Shown: in pieces, positions 1-11,700 of the stretch
Position numbering within the stretch: the stretch's first letter is position 1
How the letters are laid out: every line of letters begins with the position of its first letter
Source: Wolfiporia cocos
Lineage: Eukaryota; Basidiomycota; Agaricomycetes; Polyporales; Phaeolaceae
Direction: 5' to 3'
DNA length: 64,000 nt
Assembly: GCA_029448655.1 (NCBI GenBank)
Contig: JACCLO010000001.1
Location: 5,208,001 to 5,272,000 of the forward strand
Notes under the pieces: generated by a model
What the model was told of the DNA's origin: nothing
The model's input: only the letters and a program-made list of their open reading frames with translations
The model's database searches: none
Position numbers and translations under genes: made by a program

Positions 1-935
1 ATAGTTTCCTACGTTTGAAAACGAGTATAAGACTTCTTGTTTGTACAACAAGGTCGAGCTGAGGAGCTTCGACGGTAGGTACATGAGTTTATATACTACA
101 TTGGGTTTTTAGGGGTCAAGTCCGTCCCAGGTGTCACCGCTACTATCTACGCTATAGTACCAAACATTTGATACATATGGAGTGATACATCCAAAACAAT
201 AACGAGGAATGATGATGGCGGTTGAATGCCATCTATCAGCTAGTAAATGATAAACATGAAACGGGGCAGAGTGGAATCTGCCAAAGGTGAAACTCGCCCT
301 ATCCACTAGTACAACCGGGGATGTGCCCAGTATGAATCATGAGTAGCCAGGGAGTTGGTTGCGCAACAAGTCCCTGTATCGTATTCACCCCATGGTGAGT
401 TCTGCCAGCGTTCGAAAAATCAAGATGACCGTAACACTCGGCTGGCAATGATGTCATGATTGAAGATTGAGAAGCTGGAGATAAGATGCATCTGACCGAA
501 CAAATGTCAGCAAGCACCAAGGTACAATTAGATAAGCATTCTAATCTAGACATTTGGGCACCAAACCCAATGTCATCTGCCCGCTGAGTGACACATCCAT
601 CTCAATCACCAGGGCAACAAAAATTTAATATGACTCTACAAAGCTGTCACAGAATATTTGGGGCTTGGAAACCCCAGTGGCACAATATACCATAAGGCAT
701 AACCGCGCAATGGTATAAGCCAAATACCTAAGGGCAAGCGCCCAGCGTGGGAATATGAACTACACATATAGTGAGTCCCAGCTATAACAGCAACGCTGTT
801 ATAGTGGCCCTTTTGGCTAAGGGGTGCTAGACGTATGTCTCCATAGACGCCGGTCTGGGATTGCCGGTAAATCTGTGACAAAAGCTGTAAATACTATATT
901 ACATATGATACAAAAAGTGCGAGTCAAAAATTTGA
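1..935. other. Stretch with no recognised gene
   Basis: Only short open frames on both strands, none with recognisable motifs, codon pattern or intron structure. No LTR ends of the TGTCAC...GTGACA type were found here. It may be decayed host or transposon DNA. Confidence 0.5.
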
Positions 936-1600
936 AGAATGAGCCCACCATCACCGCCGATGTGCATGACAGTGTCGGCACGGTGGCGTGATTAGATAAG
1001 CACACTGCTATCTGAAGGTCAAGGCGCGACAAGGCTGAGCGCTGAGCGTGGGATAACATTCCACGTTTGGAAGGTCAGACGCCCACCAGATGTCATCCGT
1101 CGTCGGGTGGCAGCATTCATCCCATGCGTGGGAGCTACGGAAATATAGTTATTACCATTGAAATCGTAGGACTACATCATTTAGGAAGCGTGAAATAACG
1201 GTGTGATTACATAAAGAATTGAGCCCGCCACCACCACCGTCATGCACGACAGCAGTGGTGGGGTGCTTGTCAGTGGCGTGGGGGCAGCATGGGATGAGCG
1301 CAATAAGATAAGCATGCCATTAACTGGTGCAATGAGACGTAGCGCCAATCATGGGATAACTCTCCACATTTGGAAGGTCAGATGTCTGCCAGATGTCATC
1401 CGTCATCGGGCGGTGGCATCCACCCCATGCGTGGGAGCTACGGAAATATTGTTATTACCATTGGAATCGTAGGGCTATGTTGTCTAGAAAGTGTGAAAGA
1501 ACGGTGTGATTATGTAAAGAATTGAGCACGCCGTTGCCACCGTTGTGCATGACAGCAGTGGCGGGGTGCTTGTCGGTGGTGCGGGGGTGGCAGGGCACTG
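936..1600. repeat. Tandem repeat, about three units of 281-303 bp
   Basis: The phrase CCACGTTTGGAAGGTCAG at 1061 recurs as a near copy at 1364, and the block starting TGAGCCCGCC near 1217 has diverged copies near 937 and 1520. This gives a period of about 303 bp for the last two units and about 281 bp for the first. The units have clearly diverged by substitutions and small indels, so the array is old. No coding function is evident. Confidence 0.75.
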
Positions 1601-1695
1601 GTAGGTGGCGTGGGGAGTGGGTGGGCACATGATCTTCACCCCAGAAGGGCAATTGACTGCGGTGCTACTGGCAGTATGCGGGTAGGACGATAATT

Positions 1696-1745
1696 CAAGC
1701 TTATTAGCTTGGCGCACGCACATGTATGGCAAGCTAATAAGCTTG
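1696..1745. repeat. Perfect 16-bp inverted repeat (hairpin)
   Basis: Arms 1696-1711 and 1730-1745 (CAAGCTTATTAGCTTG and its reverse complement) are separated by an 18-nt loop. Each arm is itself nearly palindromic. It lies just upstream of a gene tail. Whether it acts as RNA or DNA structure is unknown. Confidence 0.7.
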
Positions 1746-1752
1746 ATAATAC

Positions 1753-2189
1753 GTGAGGTTTAGGTGCCCACTACCACACCGTGTCCCGTCATCAGCCGCA
1801 TCCGTCCCACCAGCTGATGGCCCATCCTTGTCAGTTGGGATGATCGCACCGAGTCTACAGCCATCCGCCACCACACCCAAGGACAATGTGCCCCAGGACA
1901 ATATGGAGATGACCCCCACATCCCCAGATGCAGGTTTAGCAGGTGAGTCTTTCGACCCCCTTGCAAACCACGGCTGATACTGATATTTATTGATTCAGTA
2001 TCCAAACCTCATGCTGGACAAAAGCGCAAGGAGCGAGGGGAACAGGGAGACTTGAACCCTGAGCACAAGTGGAAGACTTGGAGTGCAGCACAGGCAGTCC
2101 TTCCTGATGGCATCAATCCTCCATTGGGACTGGACAAGCTGCCTCCTCCTTCAGGAAAGGAGAAGAAGAAGAAGGGCAGCAAGAAATAG
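1753..2189 (+). CDS. 3' end of an unrecognised spliced gene (partial)
   Basis: Two exons can be read. The first is Pro/Ser/Thr-rich and ends at about 1942 before a GTGAGT donor. A 56-nt intron (1943-1998, ending TTCAG) follows. The second exon, in frame across the junction, runs to a TAG at 2187-2189. Its end is rich in Lys (KEKKKKGSKK) after a segment containing WKTWSAAQAVLPDG. The 56-nt intron is the size common in basidiomycetes. No ATG is visible and the upstream frame is unclear, so this may be the truncated 3' end of a larger gene or of a dead transposon gene. I recognise no family. The downstream solo LTR begins 64 bp after the stop. Confidence 0.4.
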
Positions 2190-2253
2190 TCATCGTGGGC
2201 CTGTACCTTGCATGCTATCTGCGCTTGTATCTGTATTTCTCATTGAATGAATG

Positions 2254-2876
2254 TGTCACAAGAATTCCTTTAGTTTTCTACATATTATTCCTATTTTTCT
2301 AGTATTTCTACGAATTATCTACGGTTTCTAGTCCAATAACTAGTCTTGTCAAGGTTCATAACTATACGTTATATACAAGCTGAATGATGGCTGTGTTATC
2401 TCCCAAAAACACATGGTTATCTAATCTCTGTAGATACCATTGAAGTCACAAGTCTAACTCGTTAGCCAATCGGACGTTTCATCCGATGAATGTCAGTATC
2501 CATTAGCTCAGCGGACCGGCGAATGGTCACACCCCTGCTTGCTAATGACATGCGCACTTTACACTACGTGTGCAGCCTACACCGTTTTCCTATATCCCGG
2601 TTTTGATCGGCATATGTATTTATGGTGTATTACTAATGTCCTAAGTCCCTGGGGACTTGTACATACGAATAAGGGTAATTAGATTACATAATAAGACTGT
2701 TAGGGGTCTTATATAACATGTATATATACTACACTTGCTGAGCGCTATTGCCTCAGTTCTATTCATTGCATTCATACTACGAGTTAACCACTCAACGTAT
2801 CCTGCTTAACAACCTGCTTTATCTCTTGCCTAACCAGCAATACCAAGATCTAACAAGTAAGTGTTATCTTGTGTTA
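2254..2876 (+). mobile_element. Solo LTR of the gypsy-dUTPase family
   Basis: It begins TGTCACAAGAATTC and ends TTATCTTGTGTTA, matching the LTRs of the element at 8033-17693 in opposite orientation. A 5-bp target duplication GAATG lies at 2249-2253 and 2877-2881. At 623 bp it is visibly diverged from the 619-bp LTRs of the full-length copy, so it is an older insertion. A GTAAGT lies at 2857-2862, near its 3' end. Confidence 0.9.
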
Positions 2877-3034
2877 GAATGCATGAATGTGGAACGATAT
2901 ATGCCTAGCGTGCACTGAGACTCAGGTGGCATGAGTTAGCATGAGCCAGGGCTAGAGCTATATTGTTATATTGTTATTGTTCTGTATATTGTTATGTAAA
3001 GCACTACGACGTAGTGCAATGTATGACATAGTGT

Positions 3035-3160
3035 ACGATGTAGCTGATAGTGTAGCTAATAGTGTAGCTATAGTGTAGCGCATACACAGCAAGTAGTGTA
3101 GTGTATCACATACAGTGTATAGTATTCAGTGTATAGTATCCAGTGTATACCCAGGCTGTG
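3035..3160. repeat. Short-unit minisatellite
   Basis: Repeated units of the type TAGTGTAGC (about 3035-3085) are followed by three units of CAGTGTATAGTAT (about 3112-3150). The surrounding 2877-3170 holds no gene I can support. Confidence 0.6.
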
Positions 3161-3173
3161 TACTAGCAGTCGA

Positions 3174-3680
3174 CAGGGGACAAAAAGTGGCGATGTGGCA
3201 GTGTTGTTGGAGCAGTCCAATGTTGTAAGGCAGATGTTCATACCTGGAGTGAGGTGGCGTGCAGGGCTGACAAAGTCACGTGACTAAACAACTTCAATAG
3301 AAGTTGTTGTAATGCCACACAAAAGCAGATGGTAAGGGAATTTCAGTCAAAGAAATGTGCATACATGAGTGGGATATTCATACTTGGAGTGAAGCAGTGC
3401 GAAGGGCTGACAAAGTCACGTGATTACGTTGTGCCGCTGCATGCAGGGTCGCTCCAGGTACAAATATCTCCTCACATGCGCACATTACTTTGATTGAAAT
3501 TCTCTTACCGCTTGCTTTCATGTGGTATTACAGATTGATTTCGATTGAAGTTGCTCAGTCATGTGACTATGCTTTAGCACTGCACGCTGCCTCACTCCAG
3601 GTACGAACATCCACCTTACAACATTGGACTGCTTCAACAACACTGCCACATCGCCACTTTTCGTTCCCTGCCATTTGCCA
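3174..3680. mobile_element. Foldback / MITE-like inverted-repeat element
   Basis: The left part (about 3178-3330) is an imperfect reverse complement of the right part (about 3528-3677). For example GTGGCGATGTGGCAGTGTTG on the left pairs with CAACACTGCCACATCGCCAC on the right, and both arms carry a TCACGTGAC/GTCATGTGAC site. The arms are about 150 bp with a centre of about 200 bp. The centre contains a second diverged copy of the 'tggagtga...gggctgacaaagtcacgtga' phrase. No coding capacity. Ends and target duplication are not certain. Confidence 0.65.
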
Positions 3681-4019
3681 CCACCATTCTTACCTTTGCA
3701 CTGATACACTACTAGCCCTTATGCACTACTAACCTTTAACCTTTAACCTTTACACTACTAACCTTTAACCCATAACACGCTAATCCTTAACACAGTCCAG
3801 TCAGCTTGCGAGGCTGTTATCTGAAGATTGCATATATTGATTGACTGCGCTAAGGGATTGGTAAAGGATGTACTGAGCATTCTATGGATTGTAAGAGGTA
3901 TGTGAAGGTTGCAGGGGCTGTGTAGTGAATTGGTGGTCGACGAAGTCTATACGTTGTATGTAATGCACGGATCAAAGTGTCCACTGTGCTTAATCACGGG
4001 TCTCCGAGTTCCGAGTGCT

Positions 4020-4650
4020 TGTCACAAGAAAGTATGTCTCCCCTTTTCTCTCTTAGTTATATGGTGTTTCCCCTAGAATACGGGCCCAAGGGTGCCCCCT
4101 TAAAGCCCTTAAGGCTTCTAGCCACCCTCACGCCCCTTACTGGATGCGTAGGGCCTTAGATACATGGCCAATAGGTAGGCACGTGATCACGACGTGTAGA
4201 CAGGTGACTGCATAGTGGCACCTGACCTACAATGACTAGCGTCCAGCACCTGACAAGATGTCTAGGGACATATGAGTTTGCCAGGTCCCATTACTGGGGC
4301 CTTGGTTACCATCTTACAGCCTAGGCCTTACAGCCAGGCTACACCCCAGTCATGTGCAGCCATTAGGGTGCATTGACCATGTCTTTAGGGTAGGTAGATG
4401 CTCAGTAGCTATGCCTCCCTTATGTACATAAATACCAGGGCTGAGGTCTTAGCACCTCAGTCCTAATATTGTCATTCTAGGGCATAGCGTCCCTCGACAT
4501 CCTCTCTGTGTGTATACCCACTCTGCTTCTTGGTTACCCCTAGAAGGTGGCCTCTGCTACAATGATGTAGCACGCCCTTGTAGTTCTATGCCCTTGCGAG
4601 TAGCAGGGCATATGTTTAAGGTTTCTCTCCAGTCTGTGAGTCTTGTGATA
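4020..4650 (+). mobile_element. Solo LTR (631 bp)
   Basis: It starts TGTCACAAGAAAG and ends TCTTGTGATA, flanked by the 5-bp duplication GTGCT (4015-4019 and 4651-4655). Inside is an AT-rich TATA-like site (ACATAAATA) followed by a dyad with arms CTGAGGT and ACCTCAG, the same promoter layout as the other LTRs in this window. This fixes orientation as plus. It lies at the edge of the X' pseudogene. Confidence 0.8.
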
Positions 4651-4688
4651 GTGCTGAGGCTGGAGCCCATCCTCGTCGTCCTCACTAT
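4651..4688 (-). pseudogene. Acidic C-terminal tail fragment of gene X'
   Basis: This 38-bp strip between two LTRs reads on the minus strand as an acidic stretch (SEDDEDG). It corresponds in position to the acidic tail of gene X near 59049-59150. It joins 5258-6906 once the solo LTR 4689-5257 and one copy of its target duplication are removed. Confidence 0.4.
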
Positions 4689-5257
4689 TGTCACGGATGT
4701 GCCCAGGGGGCCACTGTACGTCCCTCGCTATAGGTTCCACATGCGGCGCTAGGTGTACGCCGCGTCACTGGGCCTCAGCCACCTCCTCGTACGTCTCATT
4801 AGTTTGTTGGTCACCTGACTGCTCTGGTTAGCGCTGTAGGGTAGCGCGCACCTCAGGTATCTCACGCTACGGTCACATGATATATCACATGCCTCGCTAT
4901 GTACTTACTTACCTCAGCCGCTAGGGCGGTGATGCGCACAGGCCATCACTTAAGGGTAGACACATTAGCGTACGCTCTTGCATGTATATAAATACGACGG
5001 ATGAGGACTTACATCCTCATCCTTGAGATTCTCGTCAATGCACACAGTGCCTCTCTTGCTACTTCCCTGCGCGTGCTCTGGCCCGAGGGCCCCTCTTGTC
5101 TCGCTCGACTGTGTGATGCCTCTCTAAGTCGCCTCTAGGAGTCCCTCTTTAGGGTACAGCCGACAAGGTCACCGCTGGCGCGGCGTCGCACACGTCTTGT
5201 AGGGCGTTAGGGATTCCCCCTGAGTCCAGGGTCGCACAGACGAGTAAGTCTGTGACA
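4689..5257 (+). mobile_element. Solo LTR, family A (569 bp)
   Basis: It starts TGTCACGGATGTGCCC and ends GTAAGTCTGTGACA, with the 5-bp duplication ACTAT (4684-4688, 5258-5262). It is the same length and closely similar in sequence to the LTRs of the complete non-autonomous element at 31973-33910. It carries the family-A TATA, dyad and self-primer motif. It is inserted in the C-terminal tail of X'. Confidence 0.9.
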
Positions 5258-6906
5258 ACTATCCTCTTCAGCTGCGACACCCCAGAGTATGATCTGGTCC
5301 CTCCACTGCTTATAGTGTCACATGCTGATCACTAGCCATGGCTGTGTGGTGGTCGCTCCCTCAGGAAGCACGCTCTGTCACCCGGTCTGCCTCTTGCTTA
5401 TCTTCCACATATGGCTCCTACATGTATCCAGCAACCACCACGGCTCTTTGAACAGCCACCACAGACTCGCTTGTACCAACTTCAAATCCTGCCTCAATGT
5501 GATCTGTGTCATCAGCCGCTGGTAGTCATGAAGGTACGTCGCCCTTGGCCAACAATTCAAATCAAGCAAGACCGGATCTCTCTTGGATGGGAAGAATCGG
5601 TTGAATAGGGTGGTCTTGAAGGTGTCCAACACCCTCCACACAGCCCCACAAAGTGGCAGCTCAAACGACCGAAAGACATCAATGTCCACTGCATTAGGCT
5701 TCTCTGCCATCAACGTCACATATGATGGTGTCTCTCTCCAGCGTCCGTTTGGAATGAGCGCAATGATGTCATAGAGCATCTGCTGCCAGATCATCGTTAC
5801 CTGATGATCCATGCTCCCTTGGTCTTGTTCCGCCTTCTCCAAGTCCATGCCCCCATCCTCCAGCTCTCCCTTCTCCAGCGTCATTGGTGGCACTGTTGGC
5901 TGCATTGGAATGTCCTGCTGGTCCAGACCAAAGTTGAAGTCCTCCAGCACCTCTTCCCTGACATGCTCCACCAGGAGGGTCTTCCTCCGACCAATTGTCC
6001 ACGTCAGATATCACACAGGAGGCCTGATAAATCCATAGCAGAAGCCAAACACTGTAATAAGCTGATTCATGTTGGGCATGTTGTACAGATATCCCAAGAC
6101 CTCCTCGTCGACCATCTGGATGGTGCTGAGCCAATAGGTGCGATGGTCTTGCTGGTCTCCCTCTGCCCTTTCCAGGTGGCGAACCATCCGATCCCCACAA
6201 TCCTCTATAATTCCACCCACAAAATACAACCCTTGGCCATTGCCGATGGATGCAAACTCGTCCAGATCTTCATCTGAACCCACGTACGGGTCATCGTTGA
6301 AGCTCCCATCATCCCTGTTCATGTGCAGATACTGCCAATACATCGTCTGTCACATCACCTCCACTTCATGTCACTTTTCTCTCGGATGGTAAATCAGCGC
6401 ATTTAGCATGTAAGCCATTACTGCCTTTAGCACCAGCGACGGCTGCCACAGCCACTGCTCGCTGGGCATGAATTTCATGTTGTGCAGCTCGTAGTTGATG
6501 CCCACAAGCCGCATCATCTTCAGGTCCTTAATAAAAAGAACATTATCAAAGATGATTGTAGTAGAAGGTTATAAGCAGATTATTGTCAGATCACATAAGG
6601 AGATGGCAGATCGTCGCACTTACCAAAACAGGTTCAGCAGGATGCTCAAGATGCTCCTCTGCACAAAGTGGTCCATTACCATGCTAAAAATGGTCAGAAC
6701 CTCACTCAGCAGGATGCACACTTCGAACCGTGCAGTGCTGGTCTGGTTCCGAGAGCGGTCGAACACCTGGCTGAGTGATTGAATGTCATCCAGCAGCCTG
6801 TCTATCTTGCCTGGGAAAAGGTCTGATGCCTTGTGGCGTCAAAATGCACCCCAGTGCAGCTGGTACATCACCATCTTCTCCGTTGTGTATGTACTCATGT
6901 GCACCA
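5258..6906 (-). pseudogene. Gene X' fragment, C-terminal half (paralogue of X at 59-62.6 kb)
   Basis: Read on the minus strand, frames here align with gene X. The segment containing GLYFVGGIIED corresponds to GLCFIAGIVED in X. EVLEDFNFGLD matches the X sequence joined across its LTR insertion. NPSYVTL-type (TPSYVTL), HDYQRLMTQ and MWKISKRQ correspond to NPSYVTL, QRYQRLMTR and MWKARKRQ. Several stops and frame changes break the coding. I know no named family for this protein; it has an acidic stretch and no transmembrane or enzyme motif I recognise. The fragment continues at 7477-8032 and 17694-17936 after removal of a solo LTR and the gypsy element, whose target duplications are intact. X' is therefore one gene broken by at least three insertions. 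It is more decayed than X. Confidence 0.7.
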
Positions 6907-7476
6907 TGTCACAGACTTACTCGTCTGTGCGACCCTGGACTCAGGGGGAATCCCTAACGCCCTACAAGACGTGTGCGAAGCCGCGCCAGCGGTGACCTTG
7001 TCGGCTGTACCAAAGGCGAGTCCCACCTAAGGACTCCTAGAGGCGACGTAGTGAGGCACCACACAGTCGAGCAAGACAAGAGGGGCCCTCGGGCCAGAGC
7101 ACGCGCAGGGAAGTAGTAAGAGAGGCACTTTAGTGCATTGACGAGAATCTCAAGGATGAGGATGTAAGTCCTCATCCGTCGTACTTATACATGTGTAGCT
7201 GGCCAGTAATGGCCGCCCTAAAGTGATGGCCTGTGCGCCGTAACTAAGAGAGCACATGATATATGTAACTACAGTGACGCATGTAACTGTGTGACCATAA
7301 CGTGTGATACCTGAGGCGCGCGCTACCCTACAGCGCTAACCTAACAGTCAGGTGACCAACAAACTAAAGAGACGCACAGGAGGTGGCTGAGGACCAGAGA
7401 CGCGGCGTACGCCTAGCGCCGCATGTGGAACCTATAGCGAGGGAAGTACAGTGGCCCCCTGGGCACATCCGTGACA
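6907..7476 (-). mobile_element. Solo LTR, family A, reverse orientation
   Basis: It is the reverse complement of the family-A LTR: on the plus strand it begins TGTCACAGACTTAC and ends CACATCCGTGACA. The 5-bp duplication CACCA lies at 6902-6906 and 7477-7481. The length is 570 bp. It interrupts gene X'. Confidence 0.9.
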
Positions 7477-8032
7477 CACCACTTTGTCGTTCTTCCCCAC
7501 ACTATGTGGCTCGCAATGAAATCCTGCAAAGTCCACCAGCTGGCAGACCTTGTCGAGGTGGAAGTCATTCCACAATCAAAGCAACCTCTGCAACTTCTGC
7601 CACAGAATGAAAGGCATCGCCAGCCAGAGCAACTTCTCATGCACTTGGGACAGCCACTGCAATACCCGGCCCTCCTCGCTCACCTCGATCCTGACATTGA
7701 TCCAACACTTTGTGGTGTCCATCCGCTCCATGTCGAAGTGCTTCAGCATATCAAAAAGCTGAAGCTGTCACTAATCTATGTCACCAATATGATGTCTCAT
7801 CACGTTGTTCGTCCCGTGAATCTCGTGCACGAAGAAAGCATCCTTAAATTGCCGAATACCGTCTATCAACTGCAACAGCTTCTCTTTGAATTCCTCCAAC
7901 ATCTCCCAGAAAAGGTCATGGGTGGATGGATGGATGGGTGGATGATGCCCTCCACATCCCAGGATTGGATCAGCGCCACACTGTAATCTGGCGGCCAATG
8001 TGCAGCTGCCTCTGGTGTTGTGTCCATCACAG
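7477..8032 (-). pseudogene. Gene X' fragment, middle part
   Basis: Minus-strand reading gives FKDAFFVHEIHGTNN, matching FRDAFFMHEVRGIKN of gene X, and further upstream AAHWPPDYSVAL matching GAHWPVSYAAAY. A (GGAT)n run near 7920-7945 and a frame change break the reading frame between these two blocks. The gypsy element entered at 8032/8033. The reading frame at the target is continuous with 17694 onward (PAV/MDTTPE around the join), showing the site was in an exon. Confidence 0.7.
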
Positions 8033-8651
8033 TAACACAAGATAACACTTACTTGTAATGTTCTTGGTATTGCTGGTTAGGCAAGAGATAAAGCAGGTGT
8101 TAAGCAGGATACGTTGAGTGGTTAACTCGTAGTATGAATGCAATGAATAGAACTGAGGCAATAGCGCTCAGCAAGTCCAGTATATATACATGATAAATAA
8201 GACCCCTAACAGTCTTATTAGATAATACTAGTGTCCGTATTCGTATGTACAAGTCCCCAGGTACCTAAGTACTTAGTAATATACGATAAATAGATATGCC
8301 GATCAAAACCGGTATATAGAAAGGCGGCGTAGGCCGCACGAATGGCGTTTTGCGCTCTTGTCATTACAAAGACGGGGCGTGACCAAAGCCCGGTCCGCTG
8401 ACGTTTGTACGCTGACTGCTTCCGGACGGAACGTCCGATTGGCTAGAACTAGACATGTGACTGATGGTAACTACTAACGATAAGATAAGACCGTCGTTAC
8501 GGGAGATAACGCGGCCATCATTCGGCACGTATGTAACCGTTAACTTATGGACCAGATAAGCTAGTTATTGGTCTAGAAAGTCGTAGATAATTCGTAGAGT
8601 TGCCGGAAAAATAGTAAGAAATATAGGGAAACTAGGAGAATTCTTGTGACA
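8033..8651 (-). repeat. 3' LTR of gypsy element copy 1
   Basis: 619 bp, TAACAC...GTGACA on the plus strand (TGTCAC...GTGTTA in element sense). No difference from the 5' LTR at 17075-17693 was seen in the segments compared by eye. Confidence 0.93.
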
Positions 8652-8664
8652 TTACCCCCCCCTT
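8652..8664 (-). promoter_or_regulatory. Polypurine tract
   Basis: In element sense this is AAGGGGGGGGGTAA directly before TGTCAC of the 3' LTR (nine G). It would prime plus-strand DNA synthesis. The same (G)n-TAA form precedes the 3' LTR of the other LTR elements in this window. Confidence 0.85.
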
Positions 8665-8741
8665 AGATTTCAACGACCCCGTTGAGAGTAGAAATGGTGC
8701 TAGAGCCCATTGAAGGGTTAGACTTTACGATTTTTCCACTT

Positions 8742-11700
8742 TTATCGTCCGGTCGATCCAAAACCTTGTGTACCGCGCTTGGTTGGTTTGTTGAACTGCT
8801 CGTTGTAGGGCCCACTTCCATGTAGGTGAGGTCGAATGTCTTTTTCGAACTTCTCCTTGGTCATGGATTCCTGTATTTCGGGCGTGATCGCTACTTCGCA
8901 AATTAGCTGAGCAATTCTGTCGCCTTTCTTCACTTGGTACGGGTCTCCAGTGAGGTTCATCAACATGACAAAGACTTCTCCGCGGTAGTCATGGTCTATT
9001 ACTCCTGCGAGGACATCGATGCCCTTTTTCGCAAGTCCAGATCTTGGCGCTATCCGACCGTATGTCCCATATGGAACTTTGATACGAATATCGGTGGGAA
9101 CCGAGGCGGATTTCCATGAATTAATTAGGATATCCTGCGCGGCGTATAGATCATAGCCGATCGCATCGGTTGTTCCCCTGGTCGGTAGTTTGCCATTGAC
9201 TCCTACTTCGATTTCTAAGTCTTCGTTGAACTCAACATCGGAATGTACCCATTGCCCTGTAAAGGGGTCGCGCTTGTAGTATACTTTCGGTTGTGTAGGA
9301 TCAACATCGTCTCGATATTGGGGCCAGTCATCGGGCCAGACACATGTGTCCGAATCCCAATCTGGTGAATCAGGGTCGAAGACGGCTATCGTTTGCCGTG
9401 TTCCGCCGAGTCTAGTTGATCGGCGAAGGGGTTGATTTGGGTCGGTACTAAGGGCTGAATATTTTGCCTTGTACTCGTCCAATATCTCCTTAGCGTTAGC
9501 CAGATGTTCCTCGATTTCCCACGTGTCCTCCGCAGGTCCGGTGCCTTTCCAATGGATAAGGTATTCCCACCGGCCGCGTCGGTTACGATGGTCGAGAATG
9601 GCTTCCACTTCCCATTCTTCCGGGTCTTCCATTTCCATTGGCCTGTCGGCCGCTGGGGGATGACTTTTCTGACCTTCGATGGTTGATTCCTTGTACATGA
9701 CCAATTTTGAAGCATGGAACACAGGGTGGTAAGCCCTATATTGTGCATCCATGTACACTTTGAACGTTACCGGTCCCAATTTCTCCGTGATTCGGAATGG
9801 GCCGATGTAGCGAGGGGCTAGACTTCTTTCGGTGTCTTGCCAGCTTCGCACGTCCACGAGTACTTTGTCGCCTACTTTGAAAGGGACGATTTGCTTCTTT
9901 TGGTCATAGTACCAGGACCATCTTTCGGCTGCAATTTTCATTGCCGCCTTAGCTTTCTCTTGCGCAGAGAACCGCGTGTTCGCAATTTCTACTAAGTCTT
10001 TGTTTCGGCTTGGTTCGAAACTGCTTGGTCCTGCAATAGGATGACGACCTAATTCCACCAGGAACGGAGATTCCTTGGTAGTTTCGCTGGCTGCATTATT
10101 GTACGCAAATTCCGCTGTCGGCAGGAACTCCGACCAGTTATCTTTTTGGTACGTGTTAATATAGCACCGTAGATACTGTTCGAGTATTTGATTCACTCGT
10201 TCGGTTTGTCCGTCTGCCTGCGGATGGTACGCAGTAGTCATTGACCTTTGAATTCCCAGCAGGGTGCACCATTCACCAAATAGTTTTGAGGCGAATTGCG
10301 TCCCTCTGTCCGATACTATCTGTTTCGGTAACCCGTGTAAGGGATATACCTTTTGATAGAGTATCGTAGCTAGGTCTTTTGTTGAGAAGGTATTTTCGAT
10401 TGGGAAAAACCTTGCTCTTTTGGTCAACCGATCCACTACGACCATGATCGCGTCATGCATTCCCGATGGGGGTAGCTGAGTAATCAGGTCTATTGTCACC
10501 ACTTCCCACGGGCCTGACGGCACCGGTAAGGGTTGCAGGGGGTTGTACGGCTTCTGCGGGTGGTTCTTCATACGTTGGCATGTGTCACATCTGTCTACGT
10601 ATATTTTGACGTAAACGAACATTCCGGGCCACCAATAGTTGCGGCTTAGCAATTCGTACGTTTTATAGCGTCCGAAATGCCCAGCTGACTTGTGATCGTG
10701 ATGATACTCGACCACTTGCCGTCTGATATCCGCTGGTGTAGCTGGAACGTAGACTTTGCCTCTTCGGAGGAGTAACCCTCCTTCGTAGTTCCATTCTGAT
10801 AGGTCTTTTTTGAATTCACGAGGGCCGGATGAGAGCAGCTCCTTGTAGTCTTTTGTGACCTTGTCGTCTAGCAACGCTTTGCGAATCTCTCGGAGTATCG
10901 ATTCATCTTCCGATTGTGGGGCAGCATGGGAGGTATCAAGAGCCATTGCCATGTACTCTTGCTCGAACCACTCAGGTTTCAGAAGAACCTGGTCGCGATT
11001 ATCGAGATCCACCCCCTCCTCATGGTCTGGCCGCCTGGACAGAGGATCCGCGGTTAGCATTGTTTTGCCAGGTTTGTGCTTCATTTGGAAGTTGAAGCGT
11101 GAGAGGTACAGTGCCCAACGGGCTTGTCGTCTCGTCAGTTTTTGCGCCGTTTTGAAATAGGTCAGGTTTAGATGATCCGACCATATCTCGAATTTTTCAG
11201 GGTGTCCCTCTAGGTAGTGTCGCCACTCCTCTAGAGCCCTGATGACTGCCAACATTTCCTTGTCGTAGATCTCGTAGTTCCTTTCCGGGGCACTTAGCGA
11301 TTTGCTATAGTACGCCACGGGGTGGAATTTTTTATCCGTAGGATCTAACTGAGATAGTACTGCTCCGGTAGCGAAGTCTGATGCATCTGTTTCTACGCGG
11401 AAGGGCTGATCGTGCGACGGAATTCGGAGCACGGGCGCTTTGGTAAATGCTTCCTTTAGGGTTTGGAAGGCATTTTCCTGCTCGGCGTCCCAATGCCAAG
11501 CTTCTGACTTTTTGGTCAGCATGGTGAGTGGTTTGGCTATTTTTGAGAAACCTTCTATGAATCGCCTGTAGAAGTTGGCGAATCCAAGGAAAGCTTGAAC
11601 CTCTTTGACCTTATTAGGTCTAGGCCAGTCCTGAACTCCGGCGTACTTCTTCGGGTCCATCATGATGTTACCGTCGGAAATGATCATTCCTAGGTATTCG

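Noticed and set aside
3721..3790. AACCTTTAACC repeats as telomere-like DNA
   Set aside because: The unit is not the fungal TTAGGG/CCCTAA repeat and the run is only a few units long.
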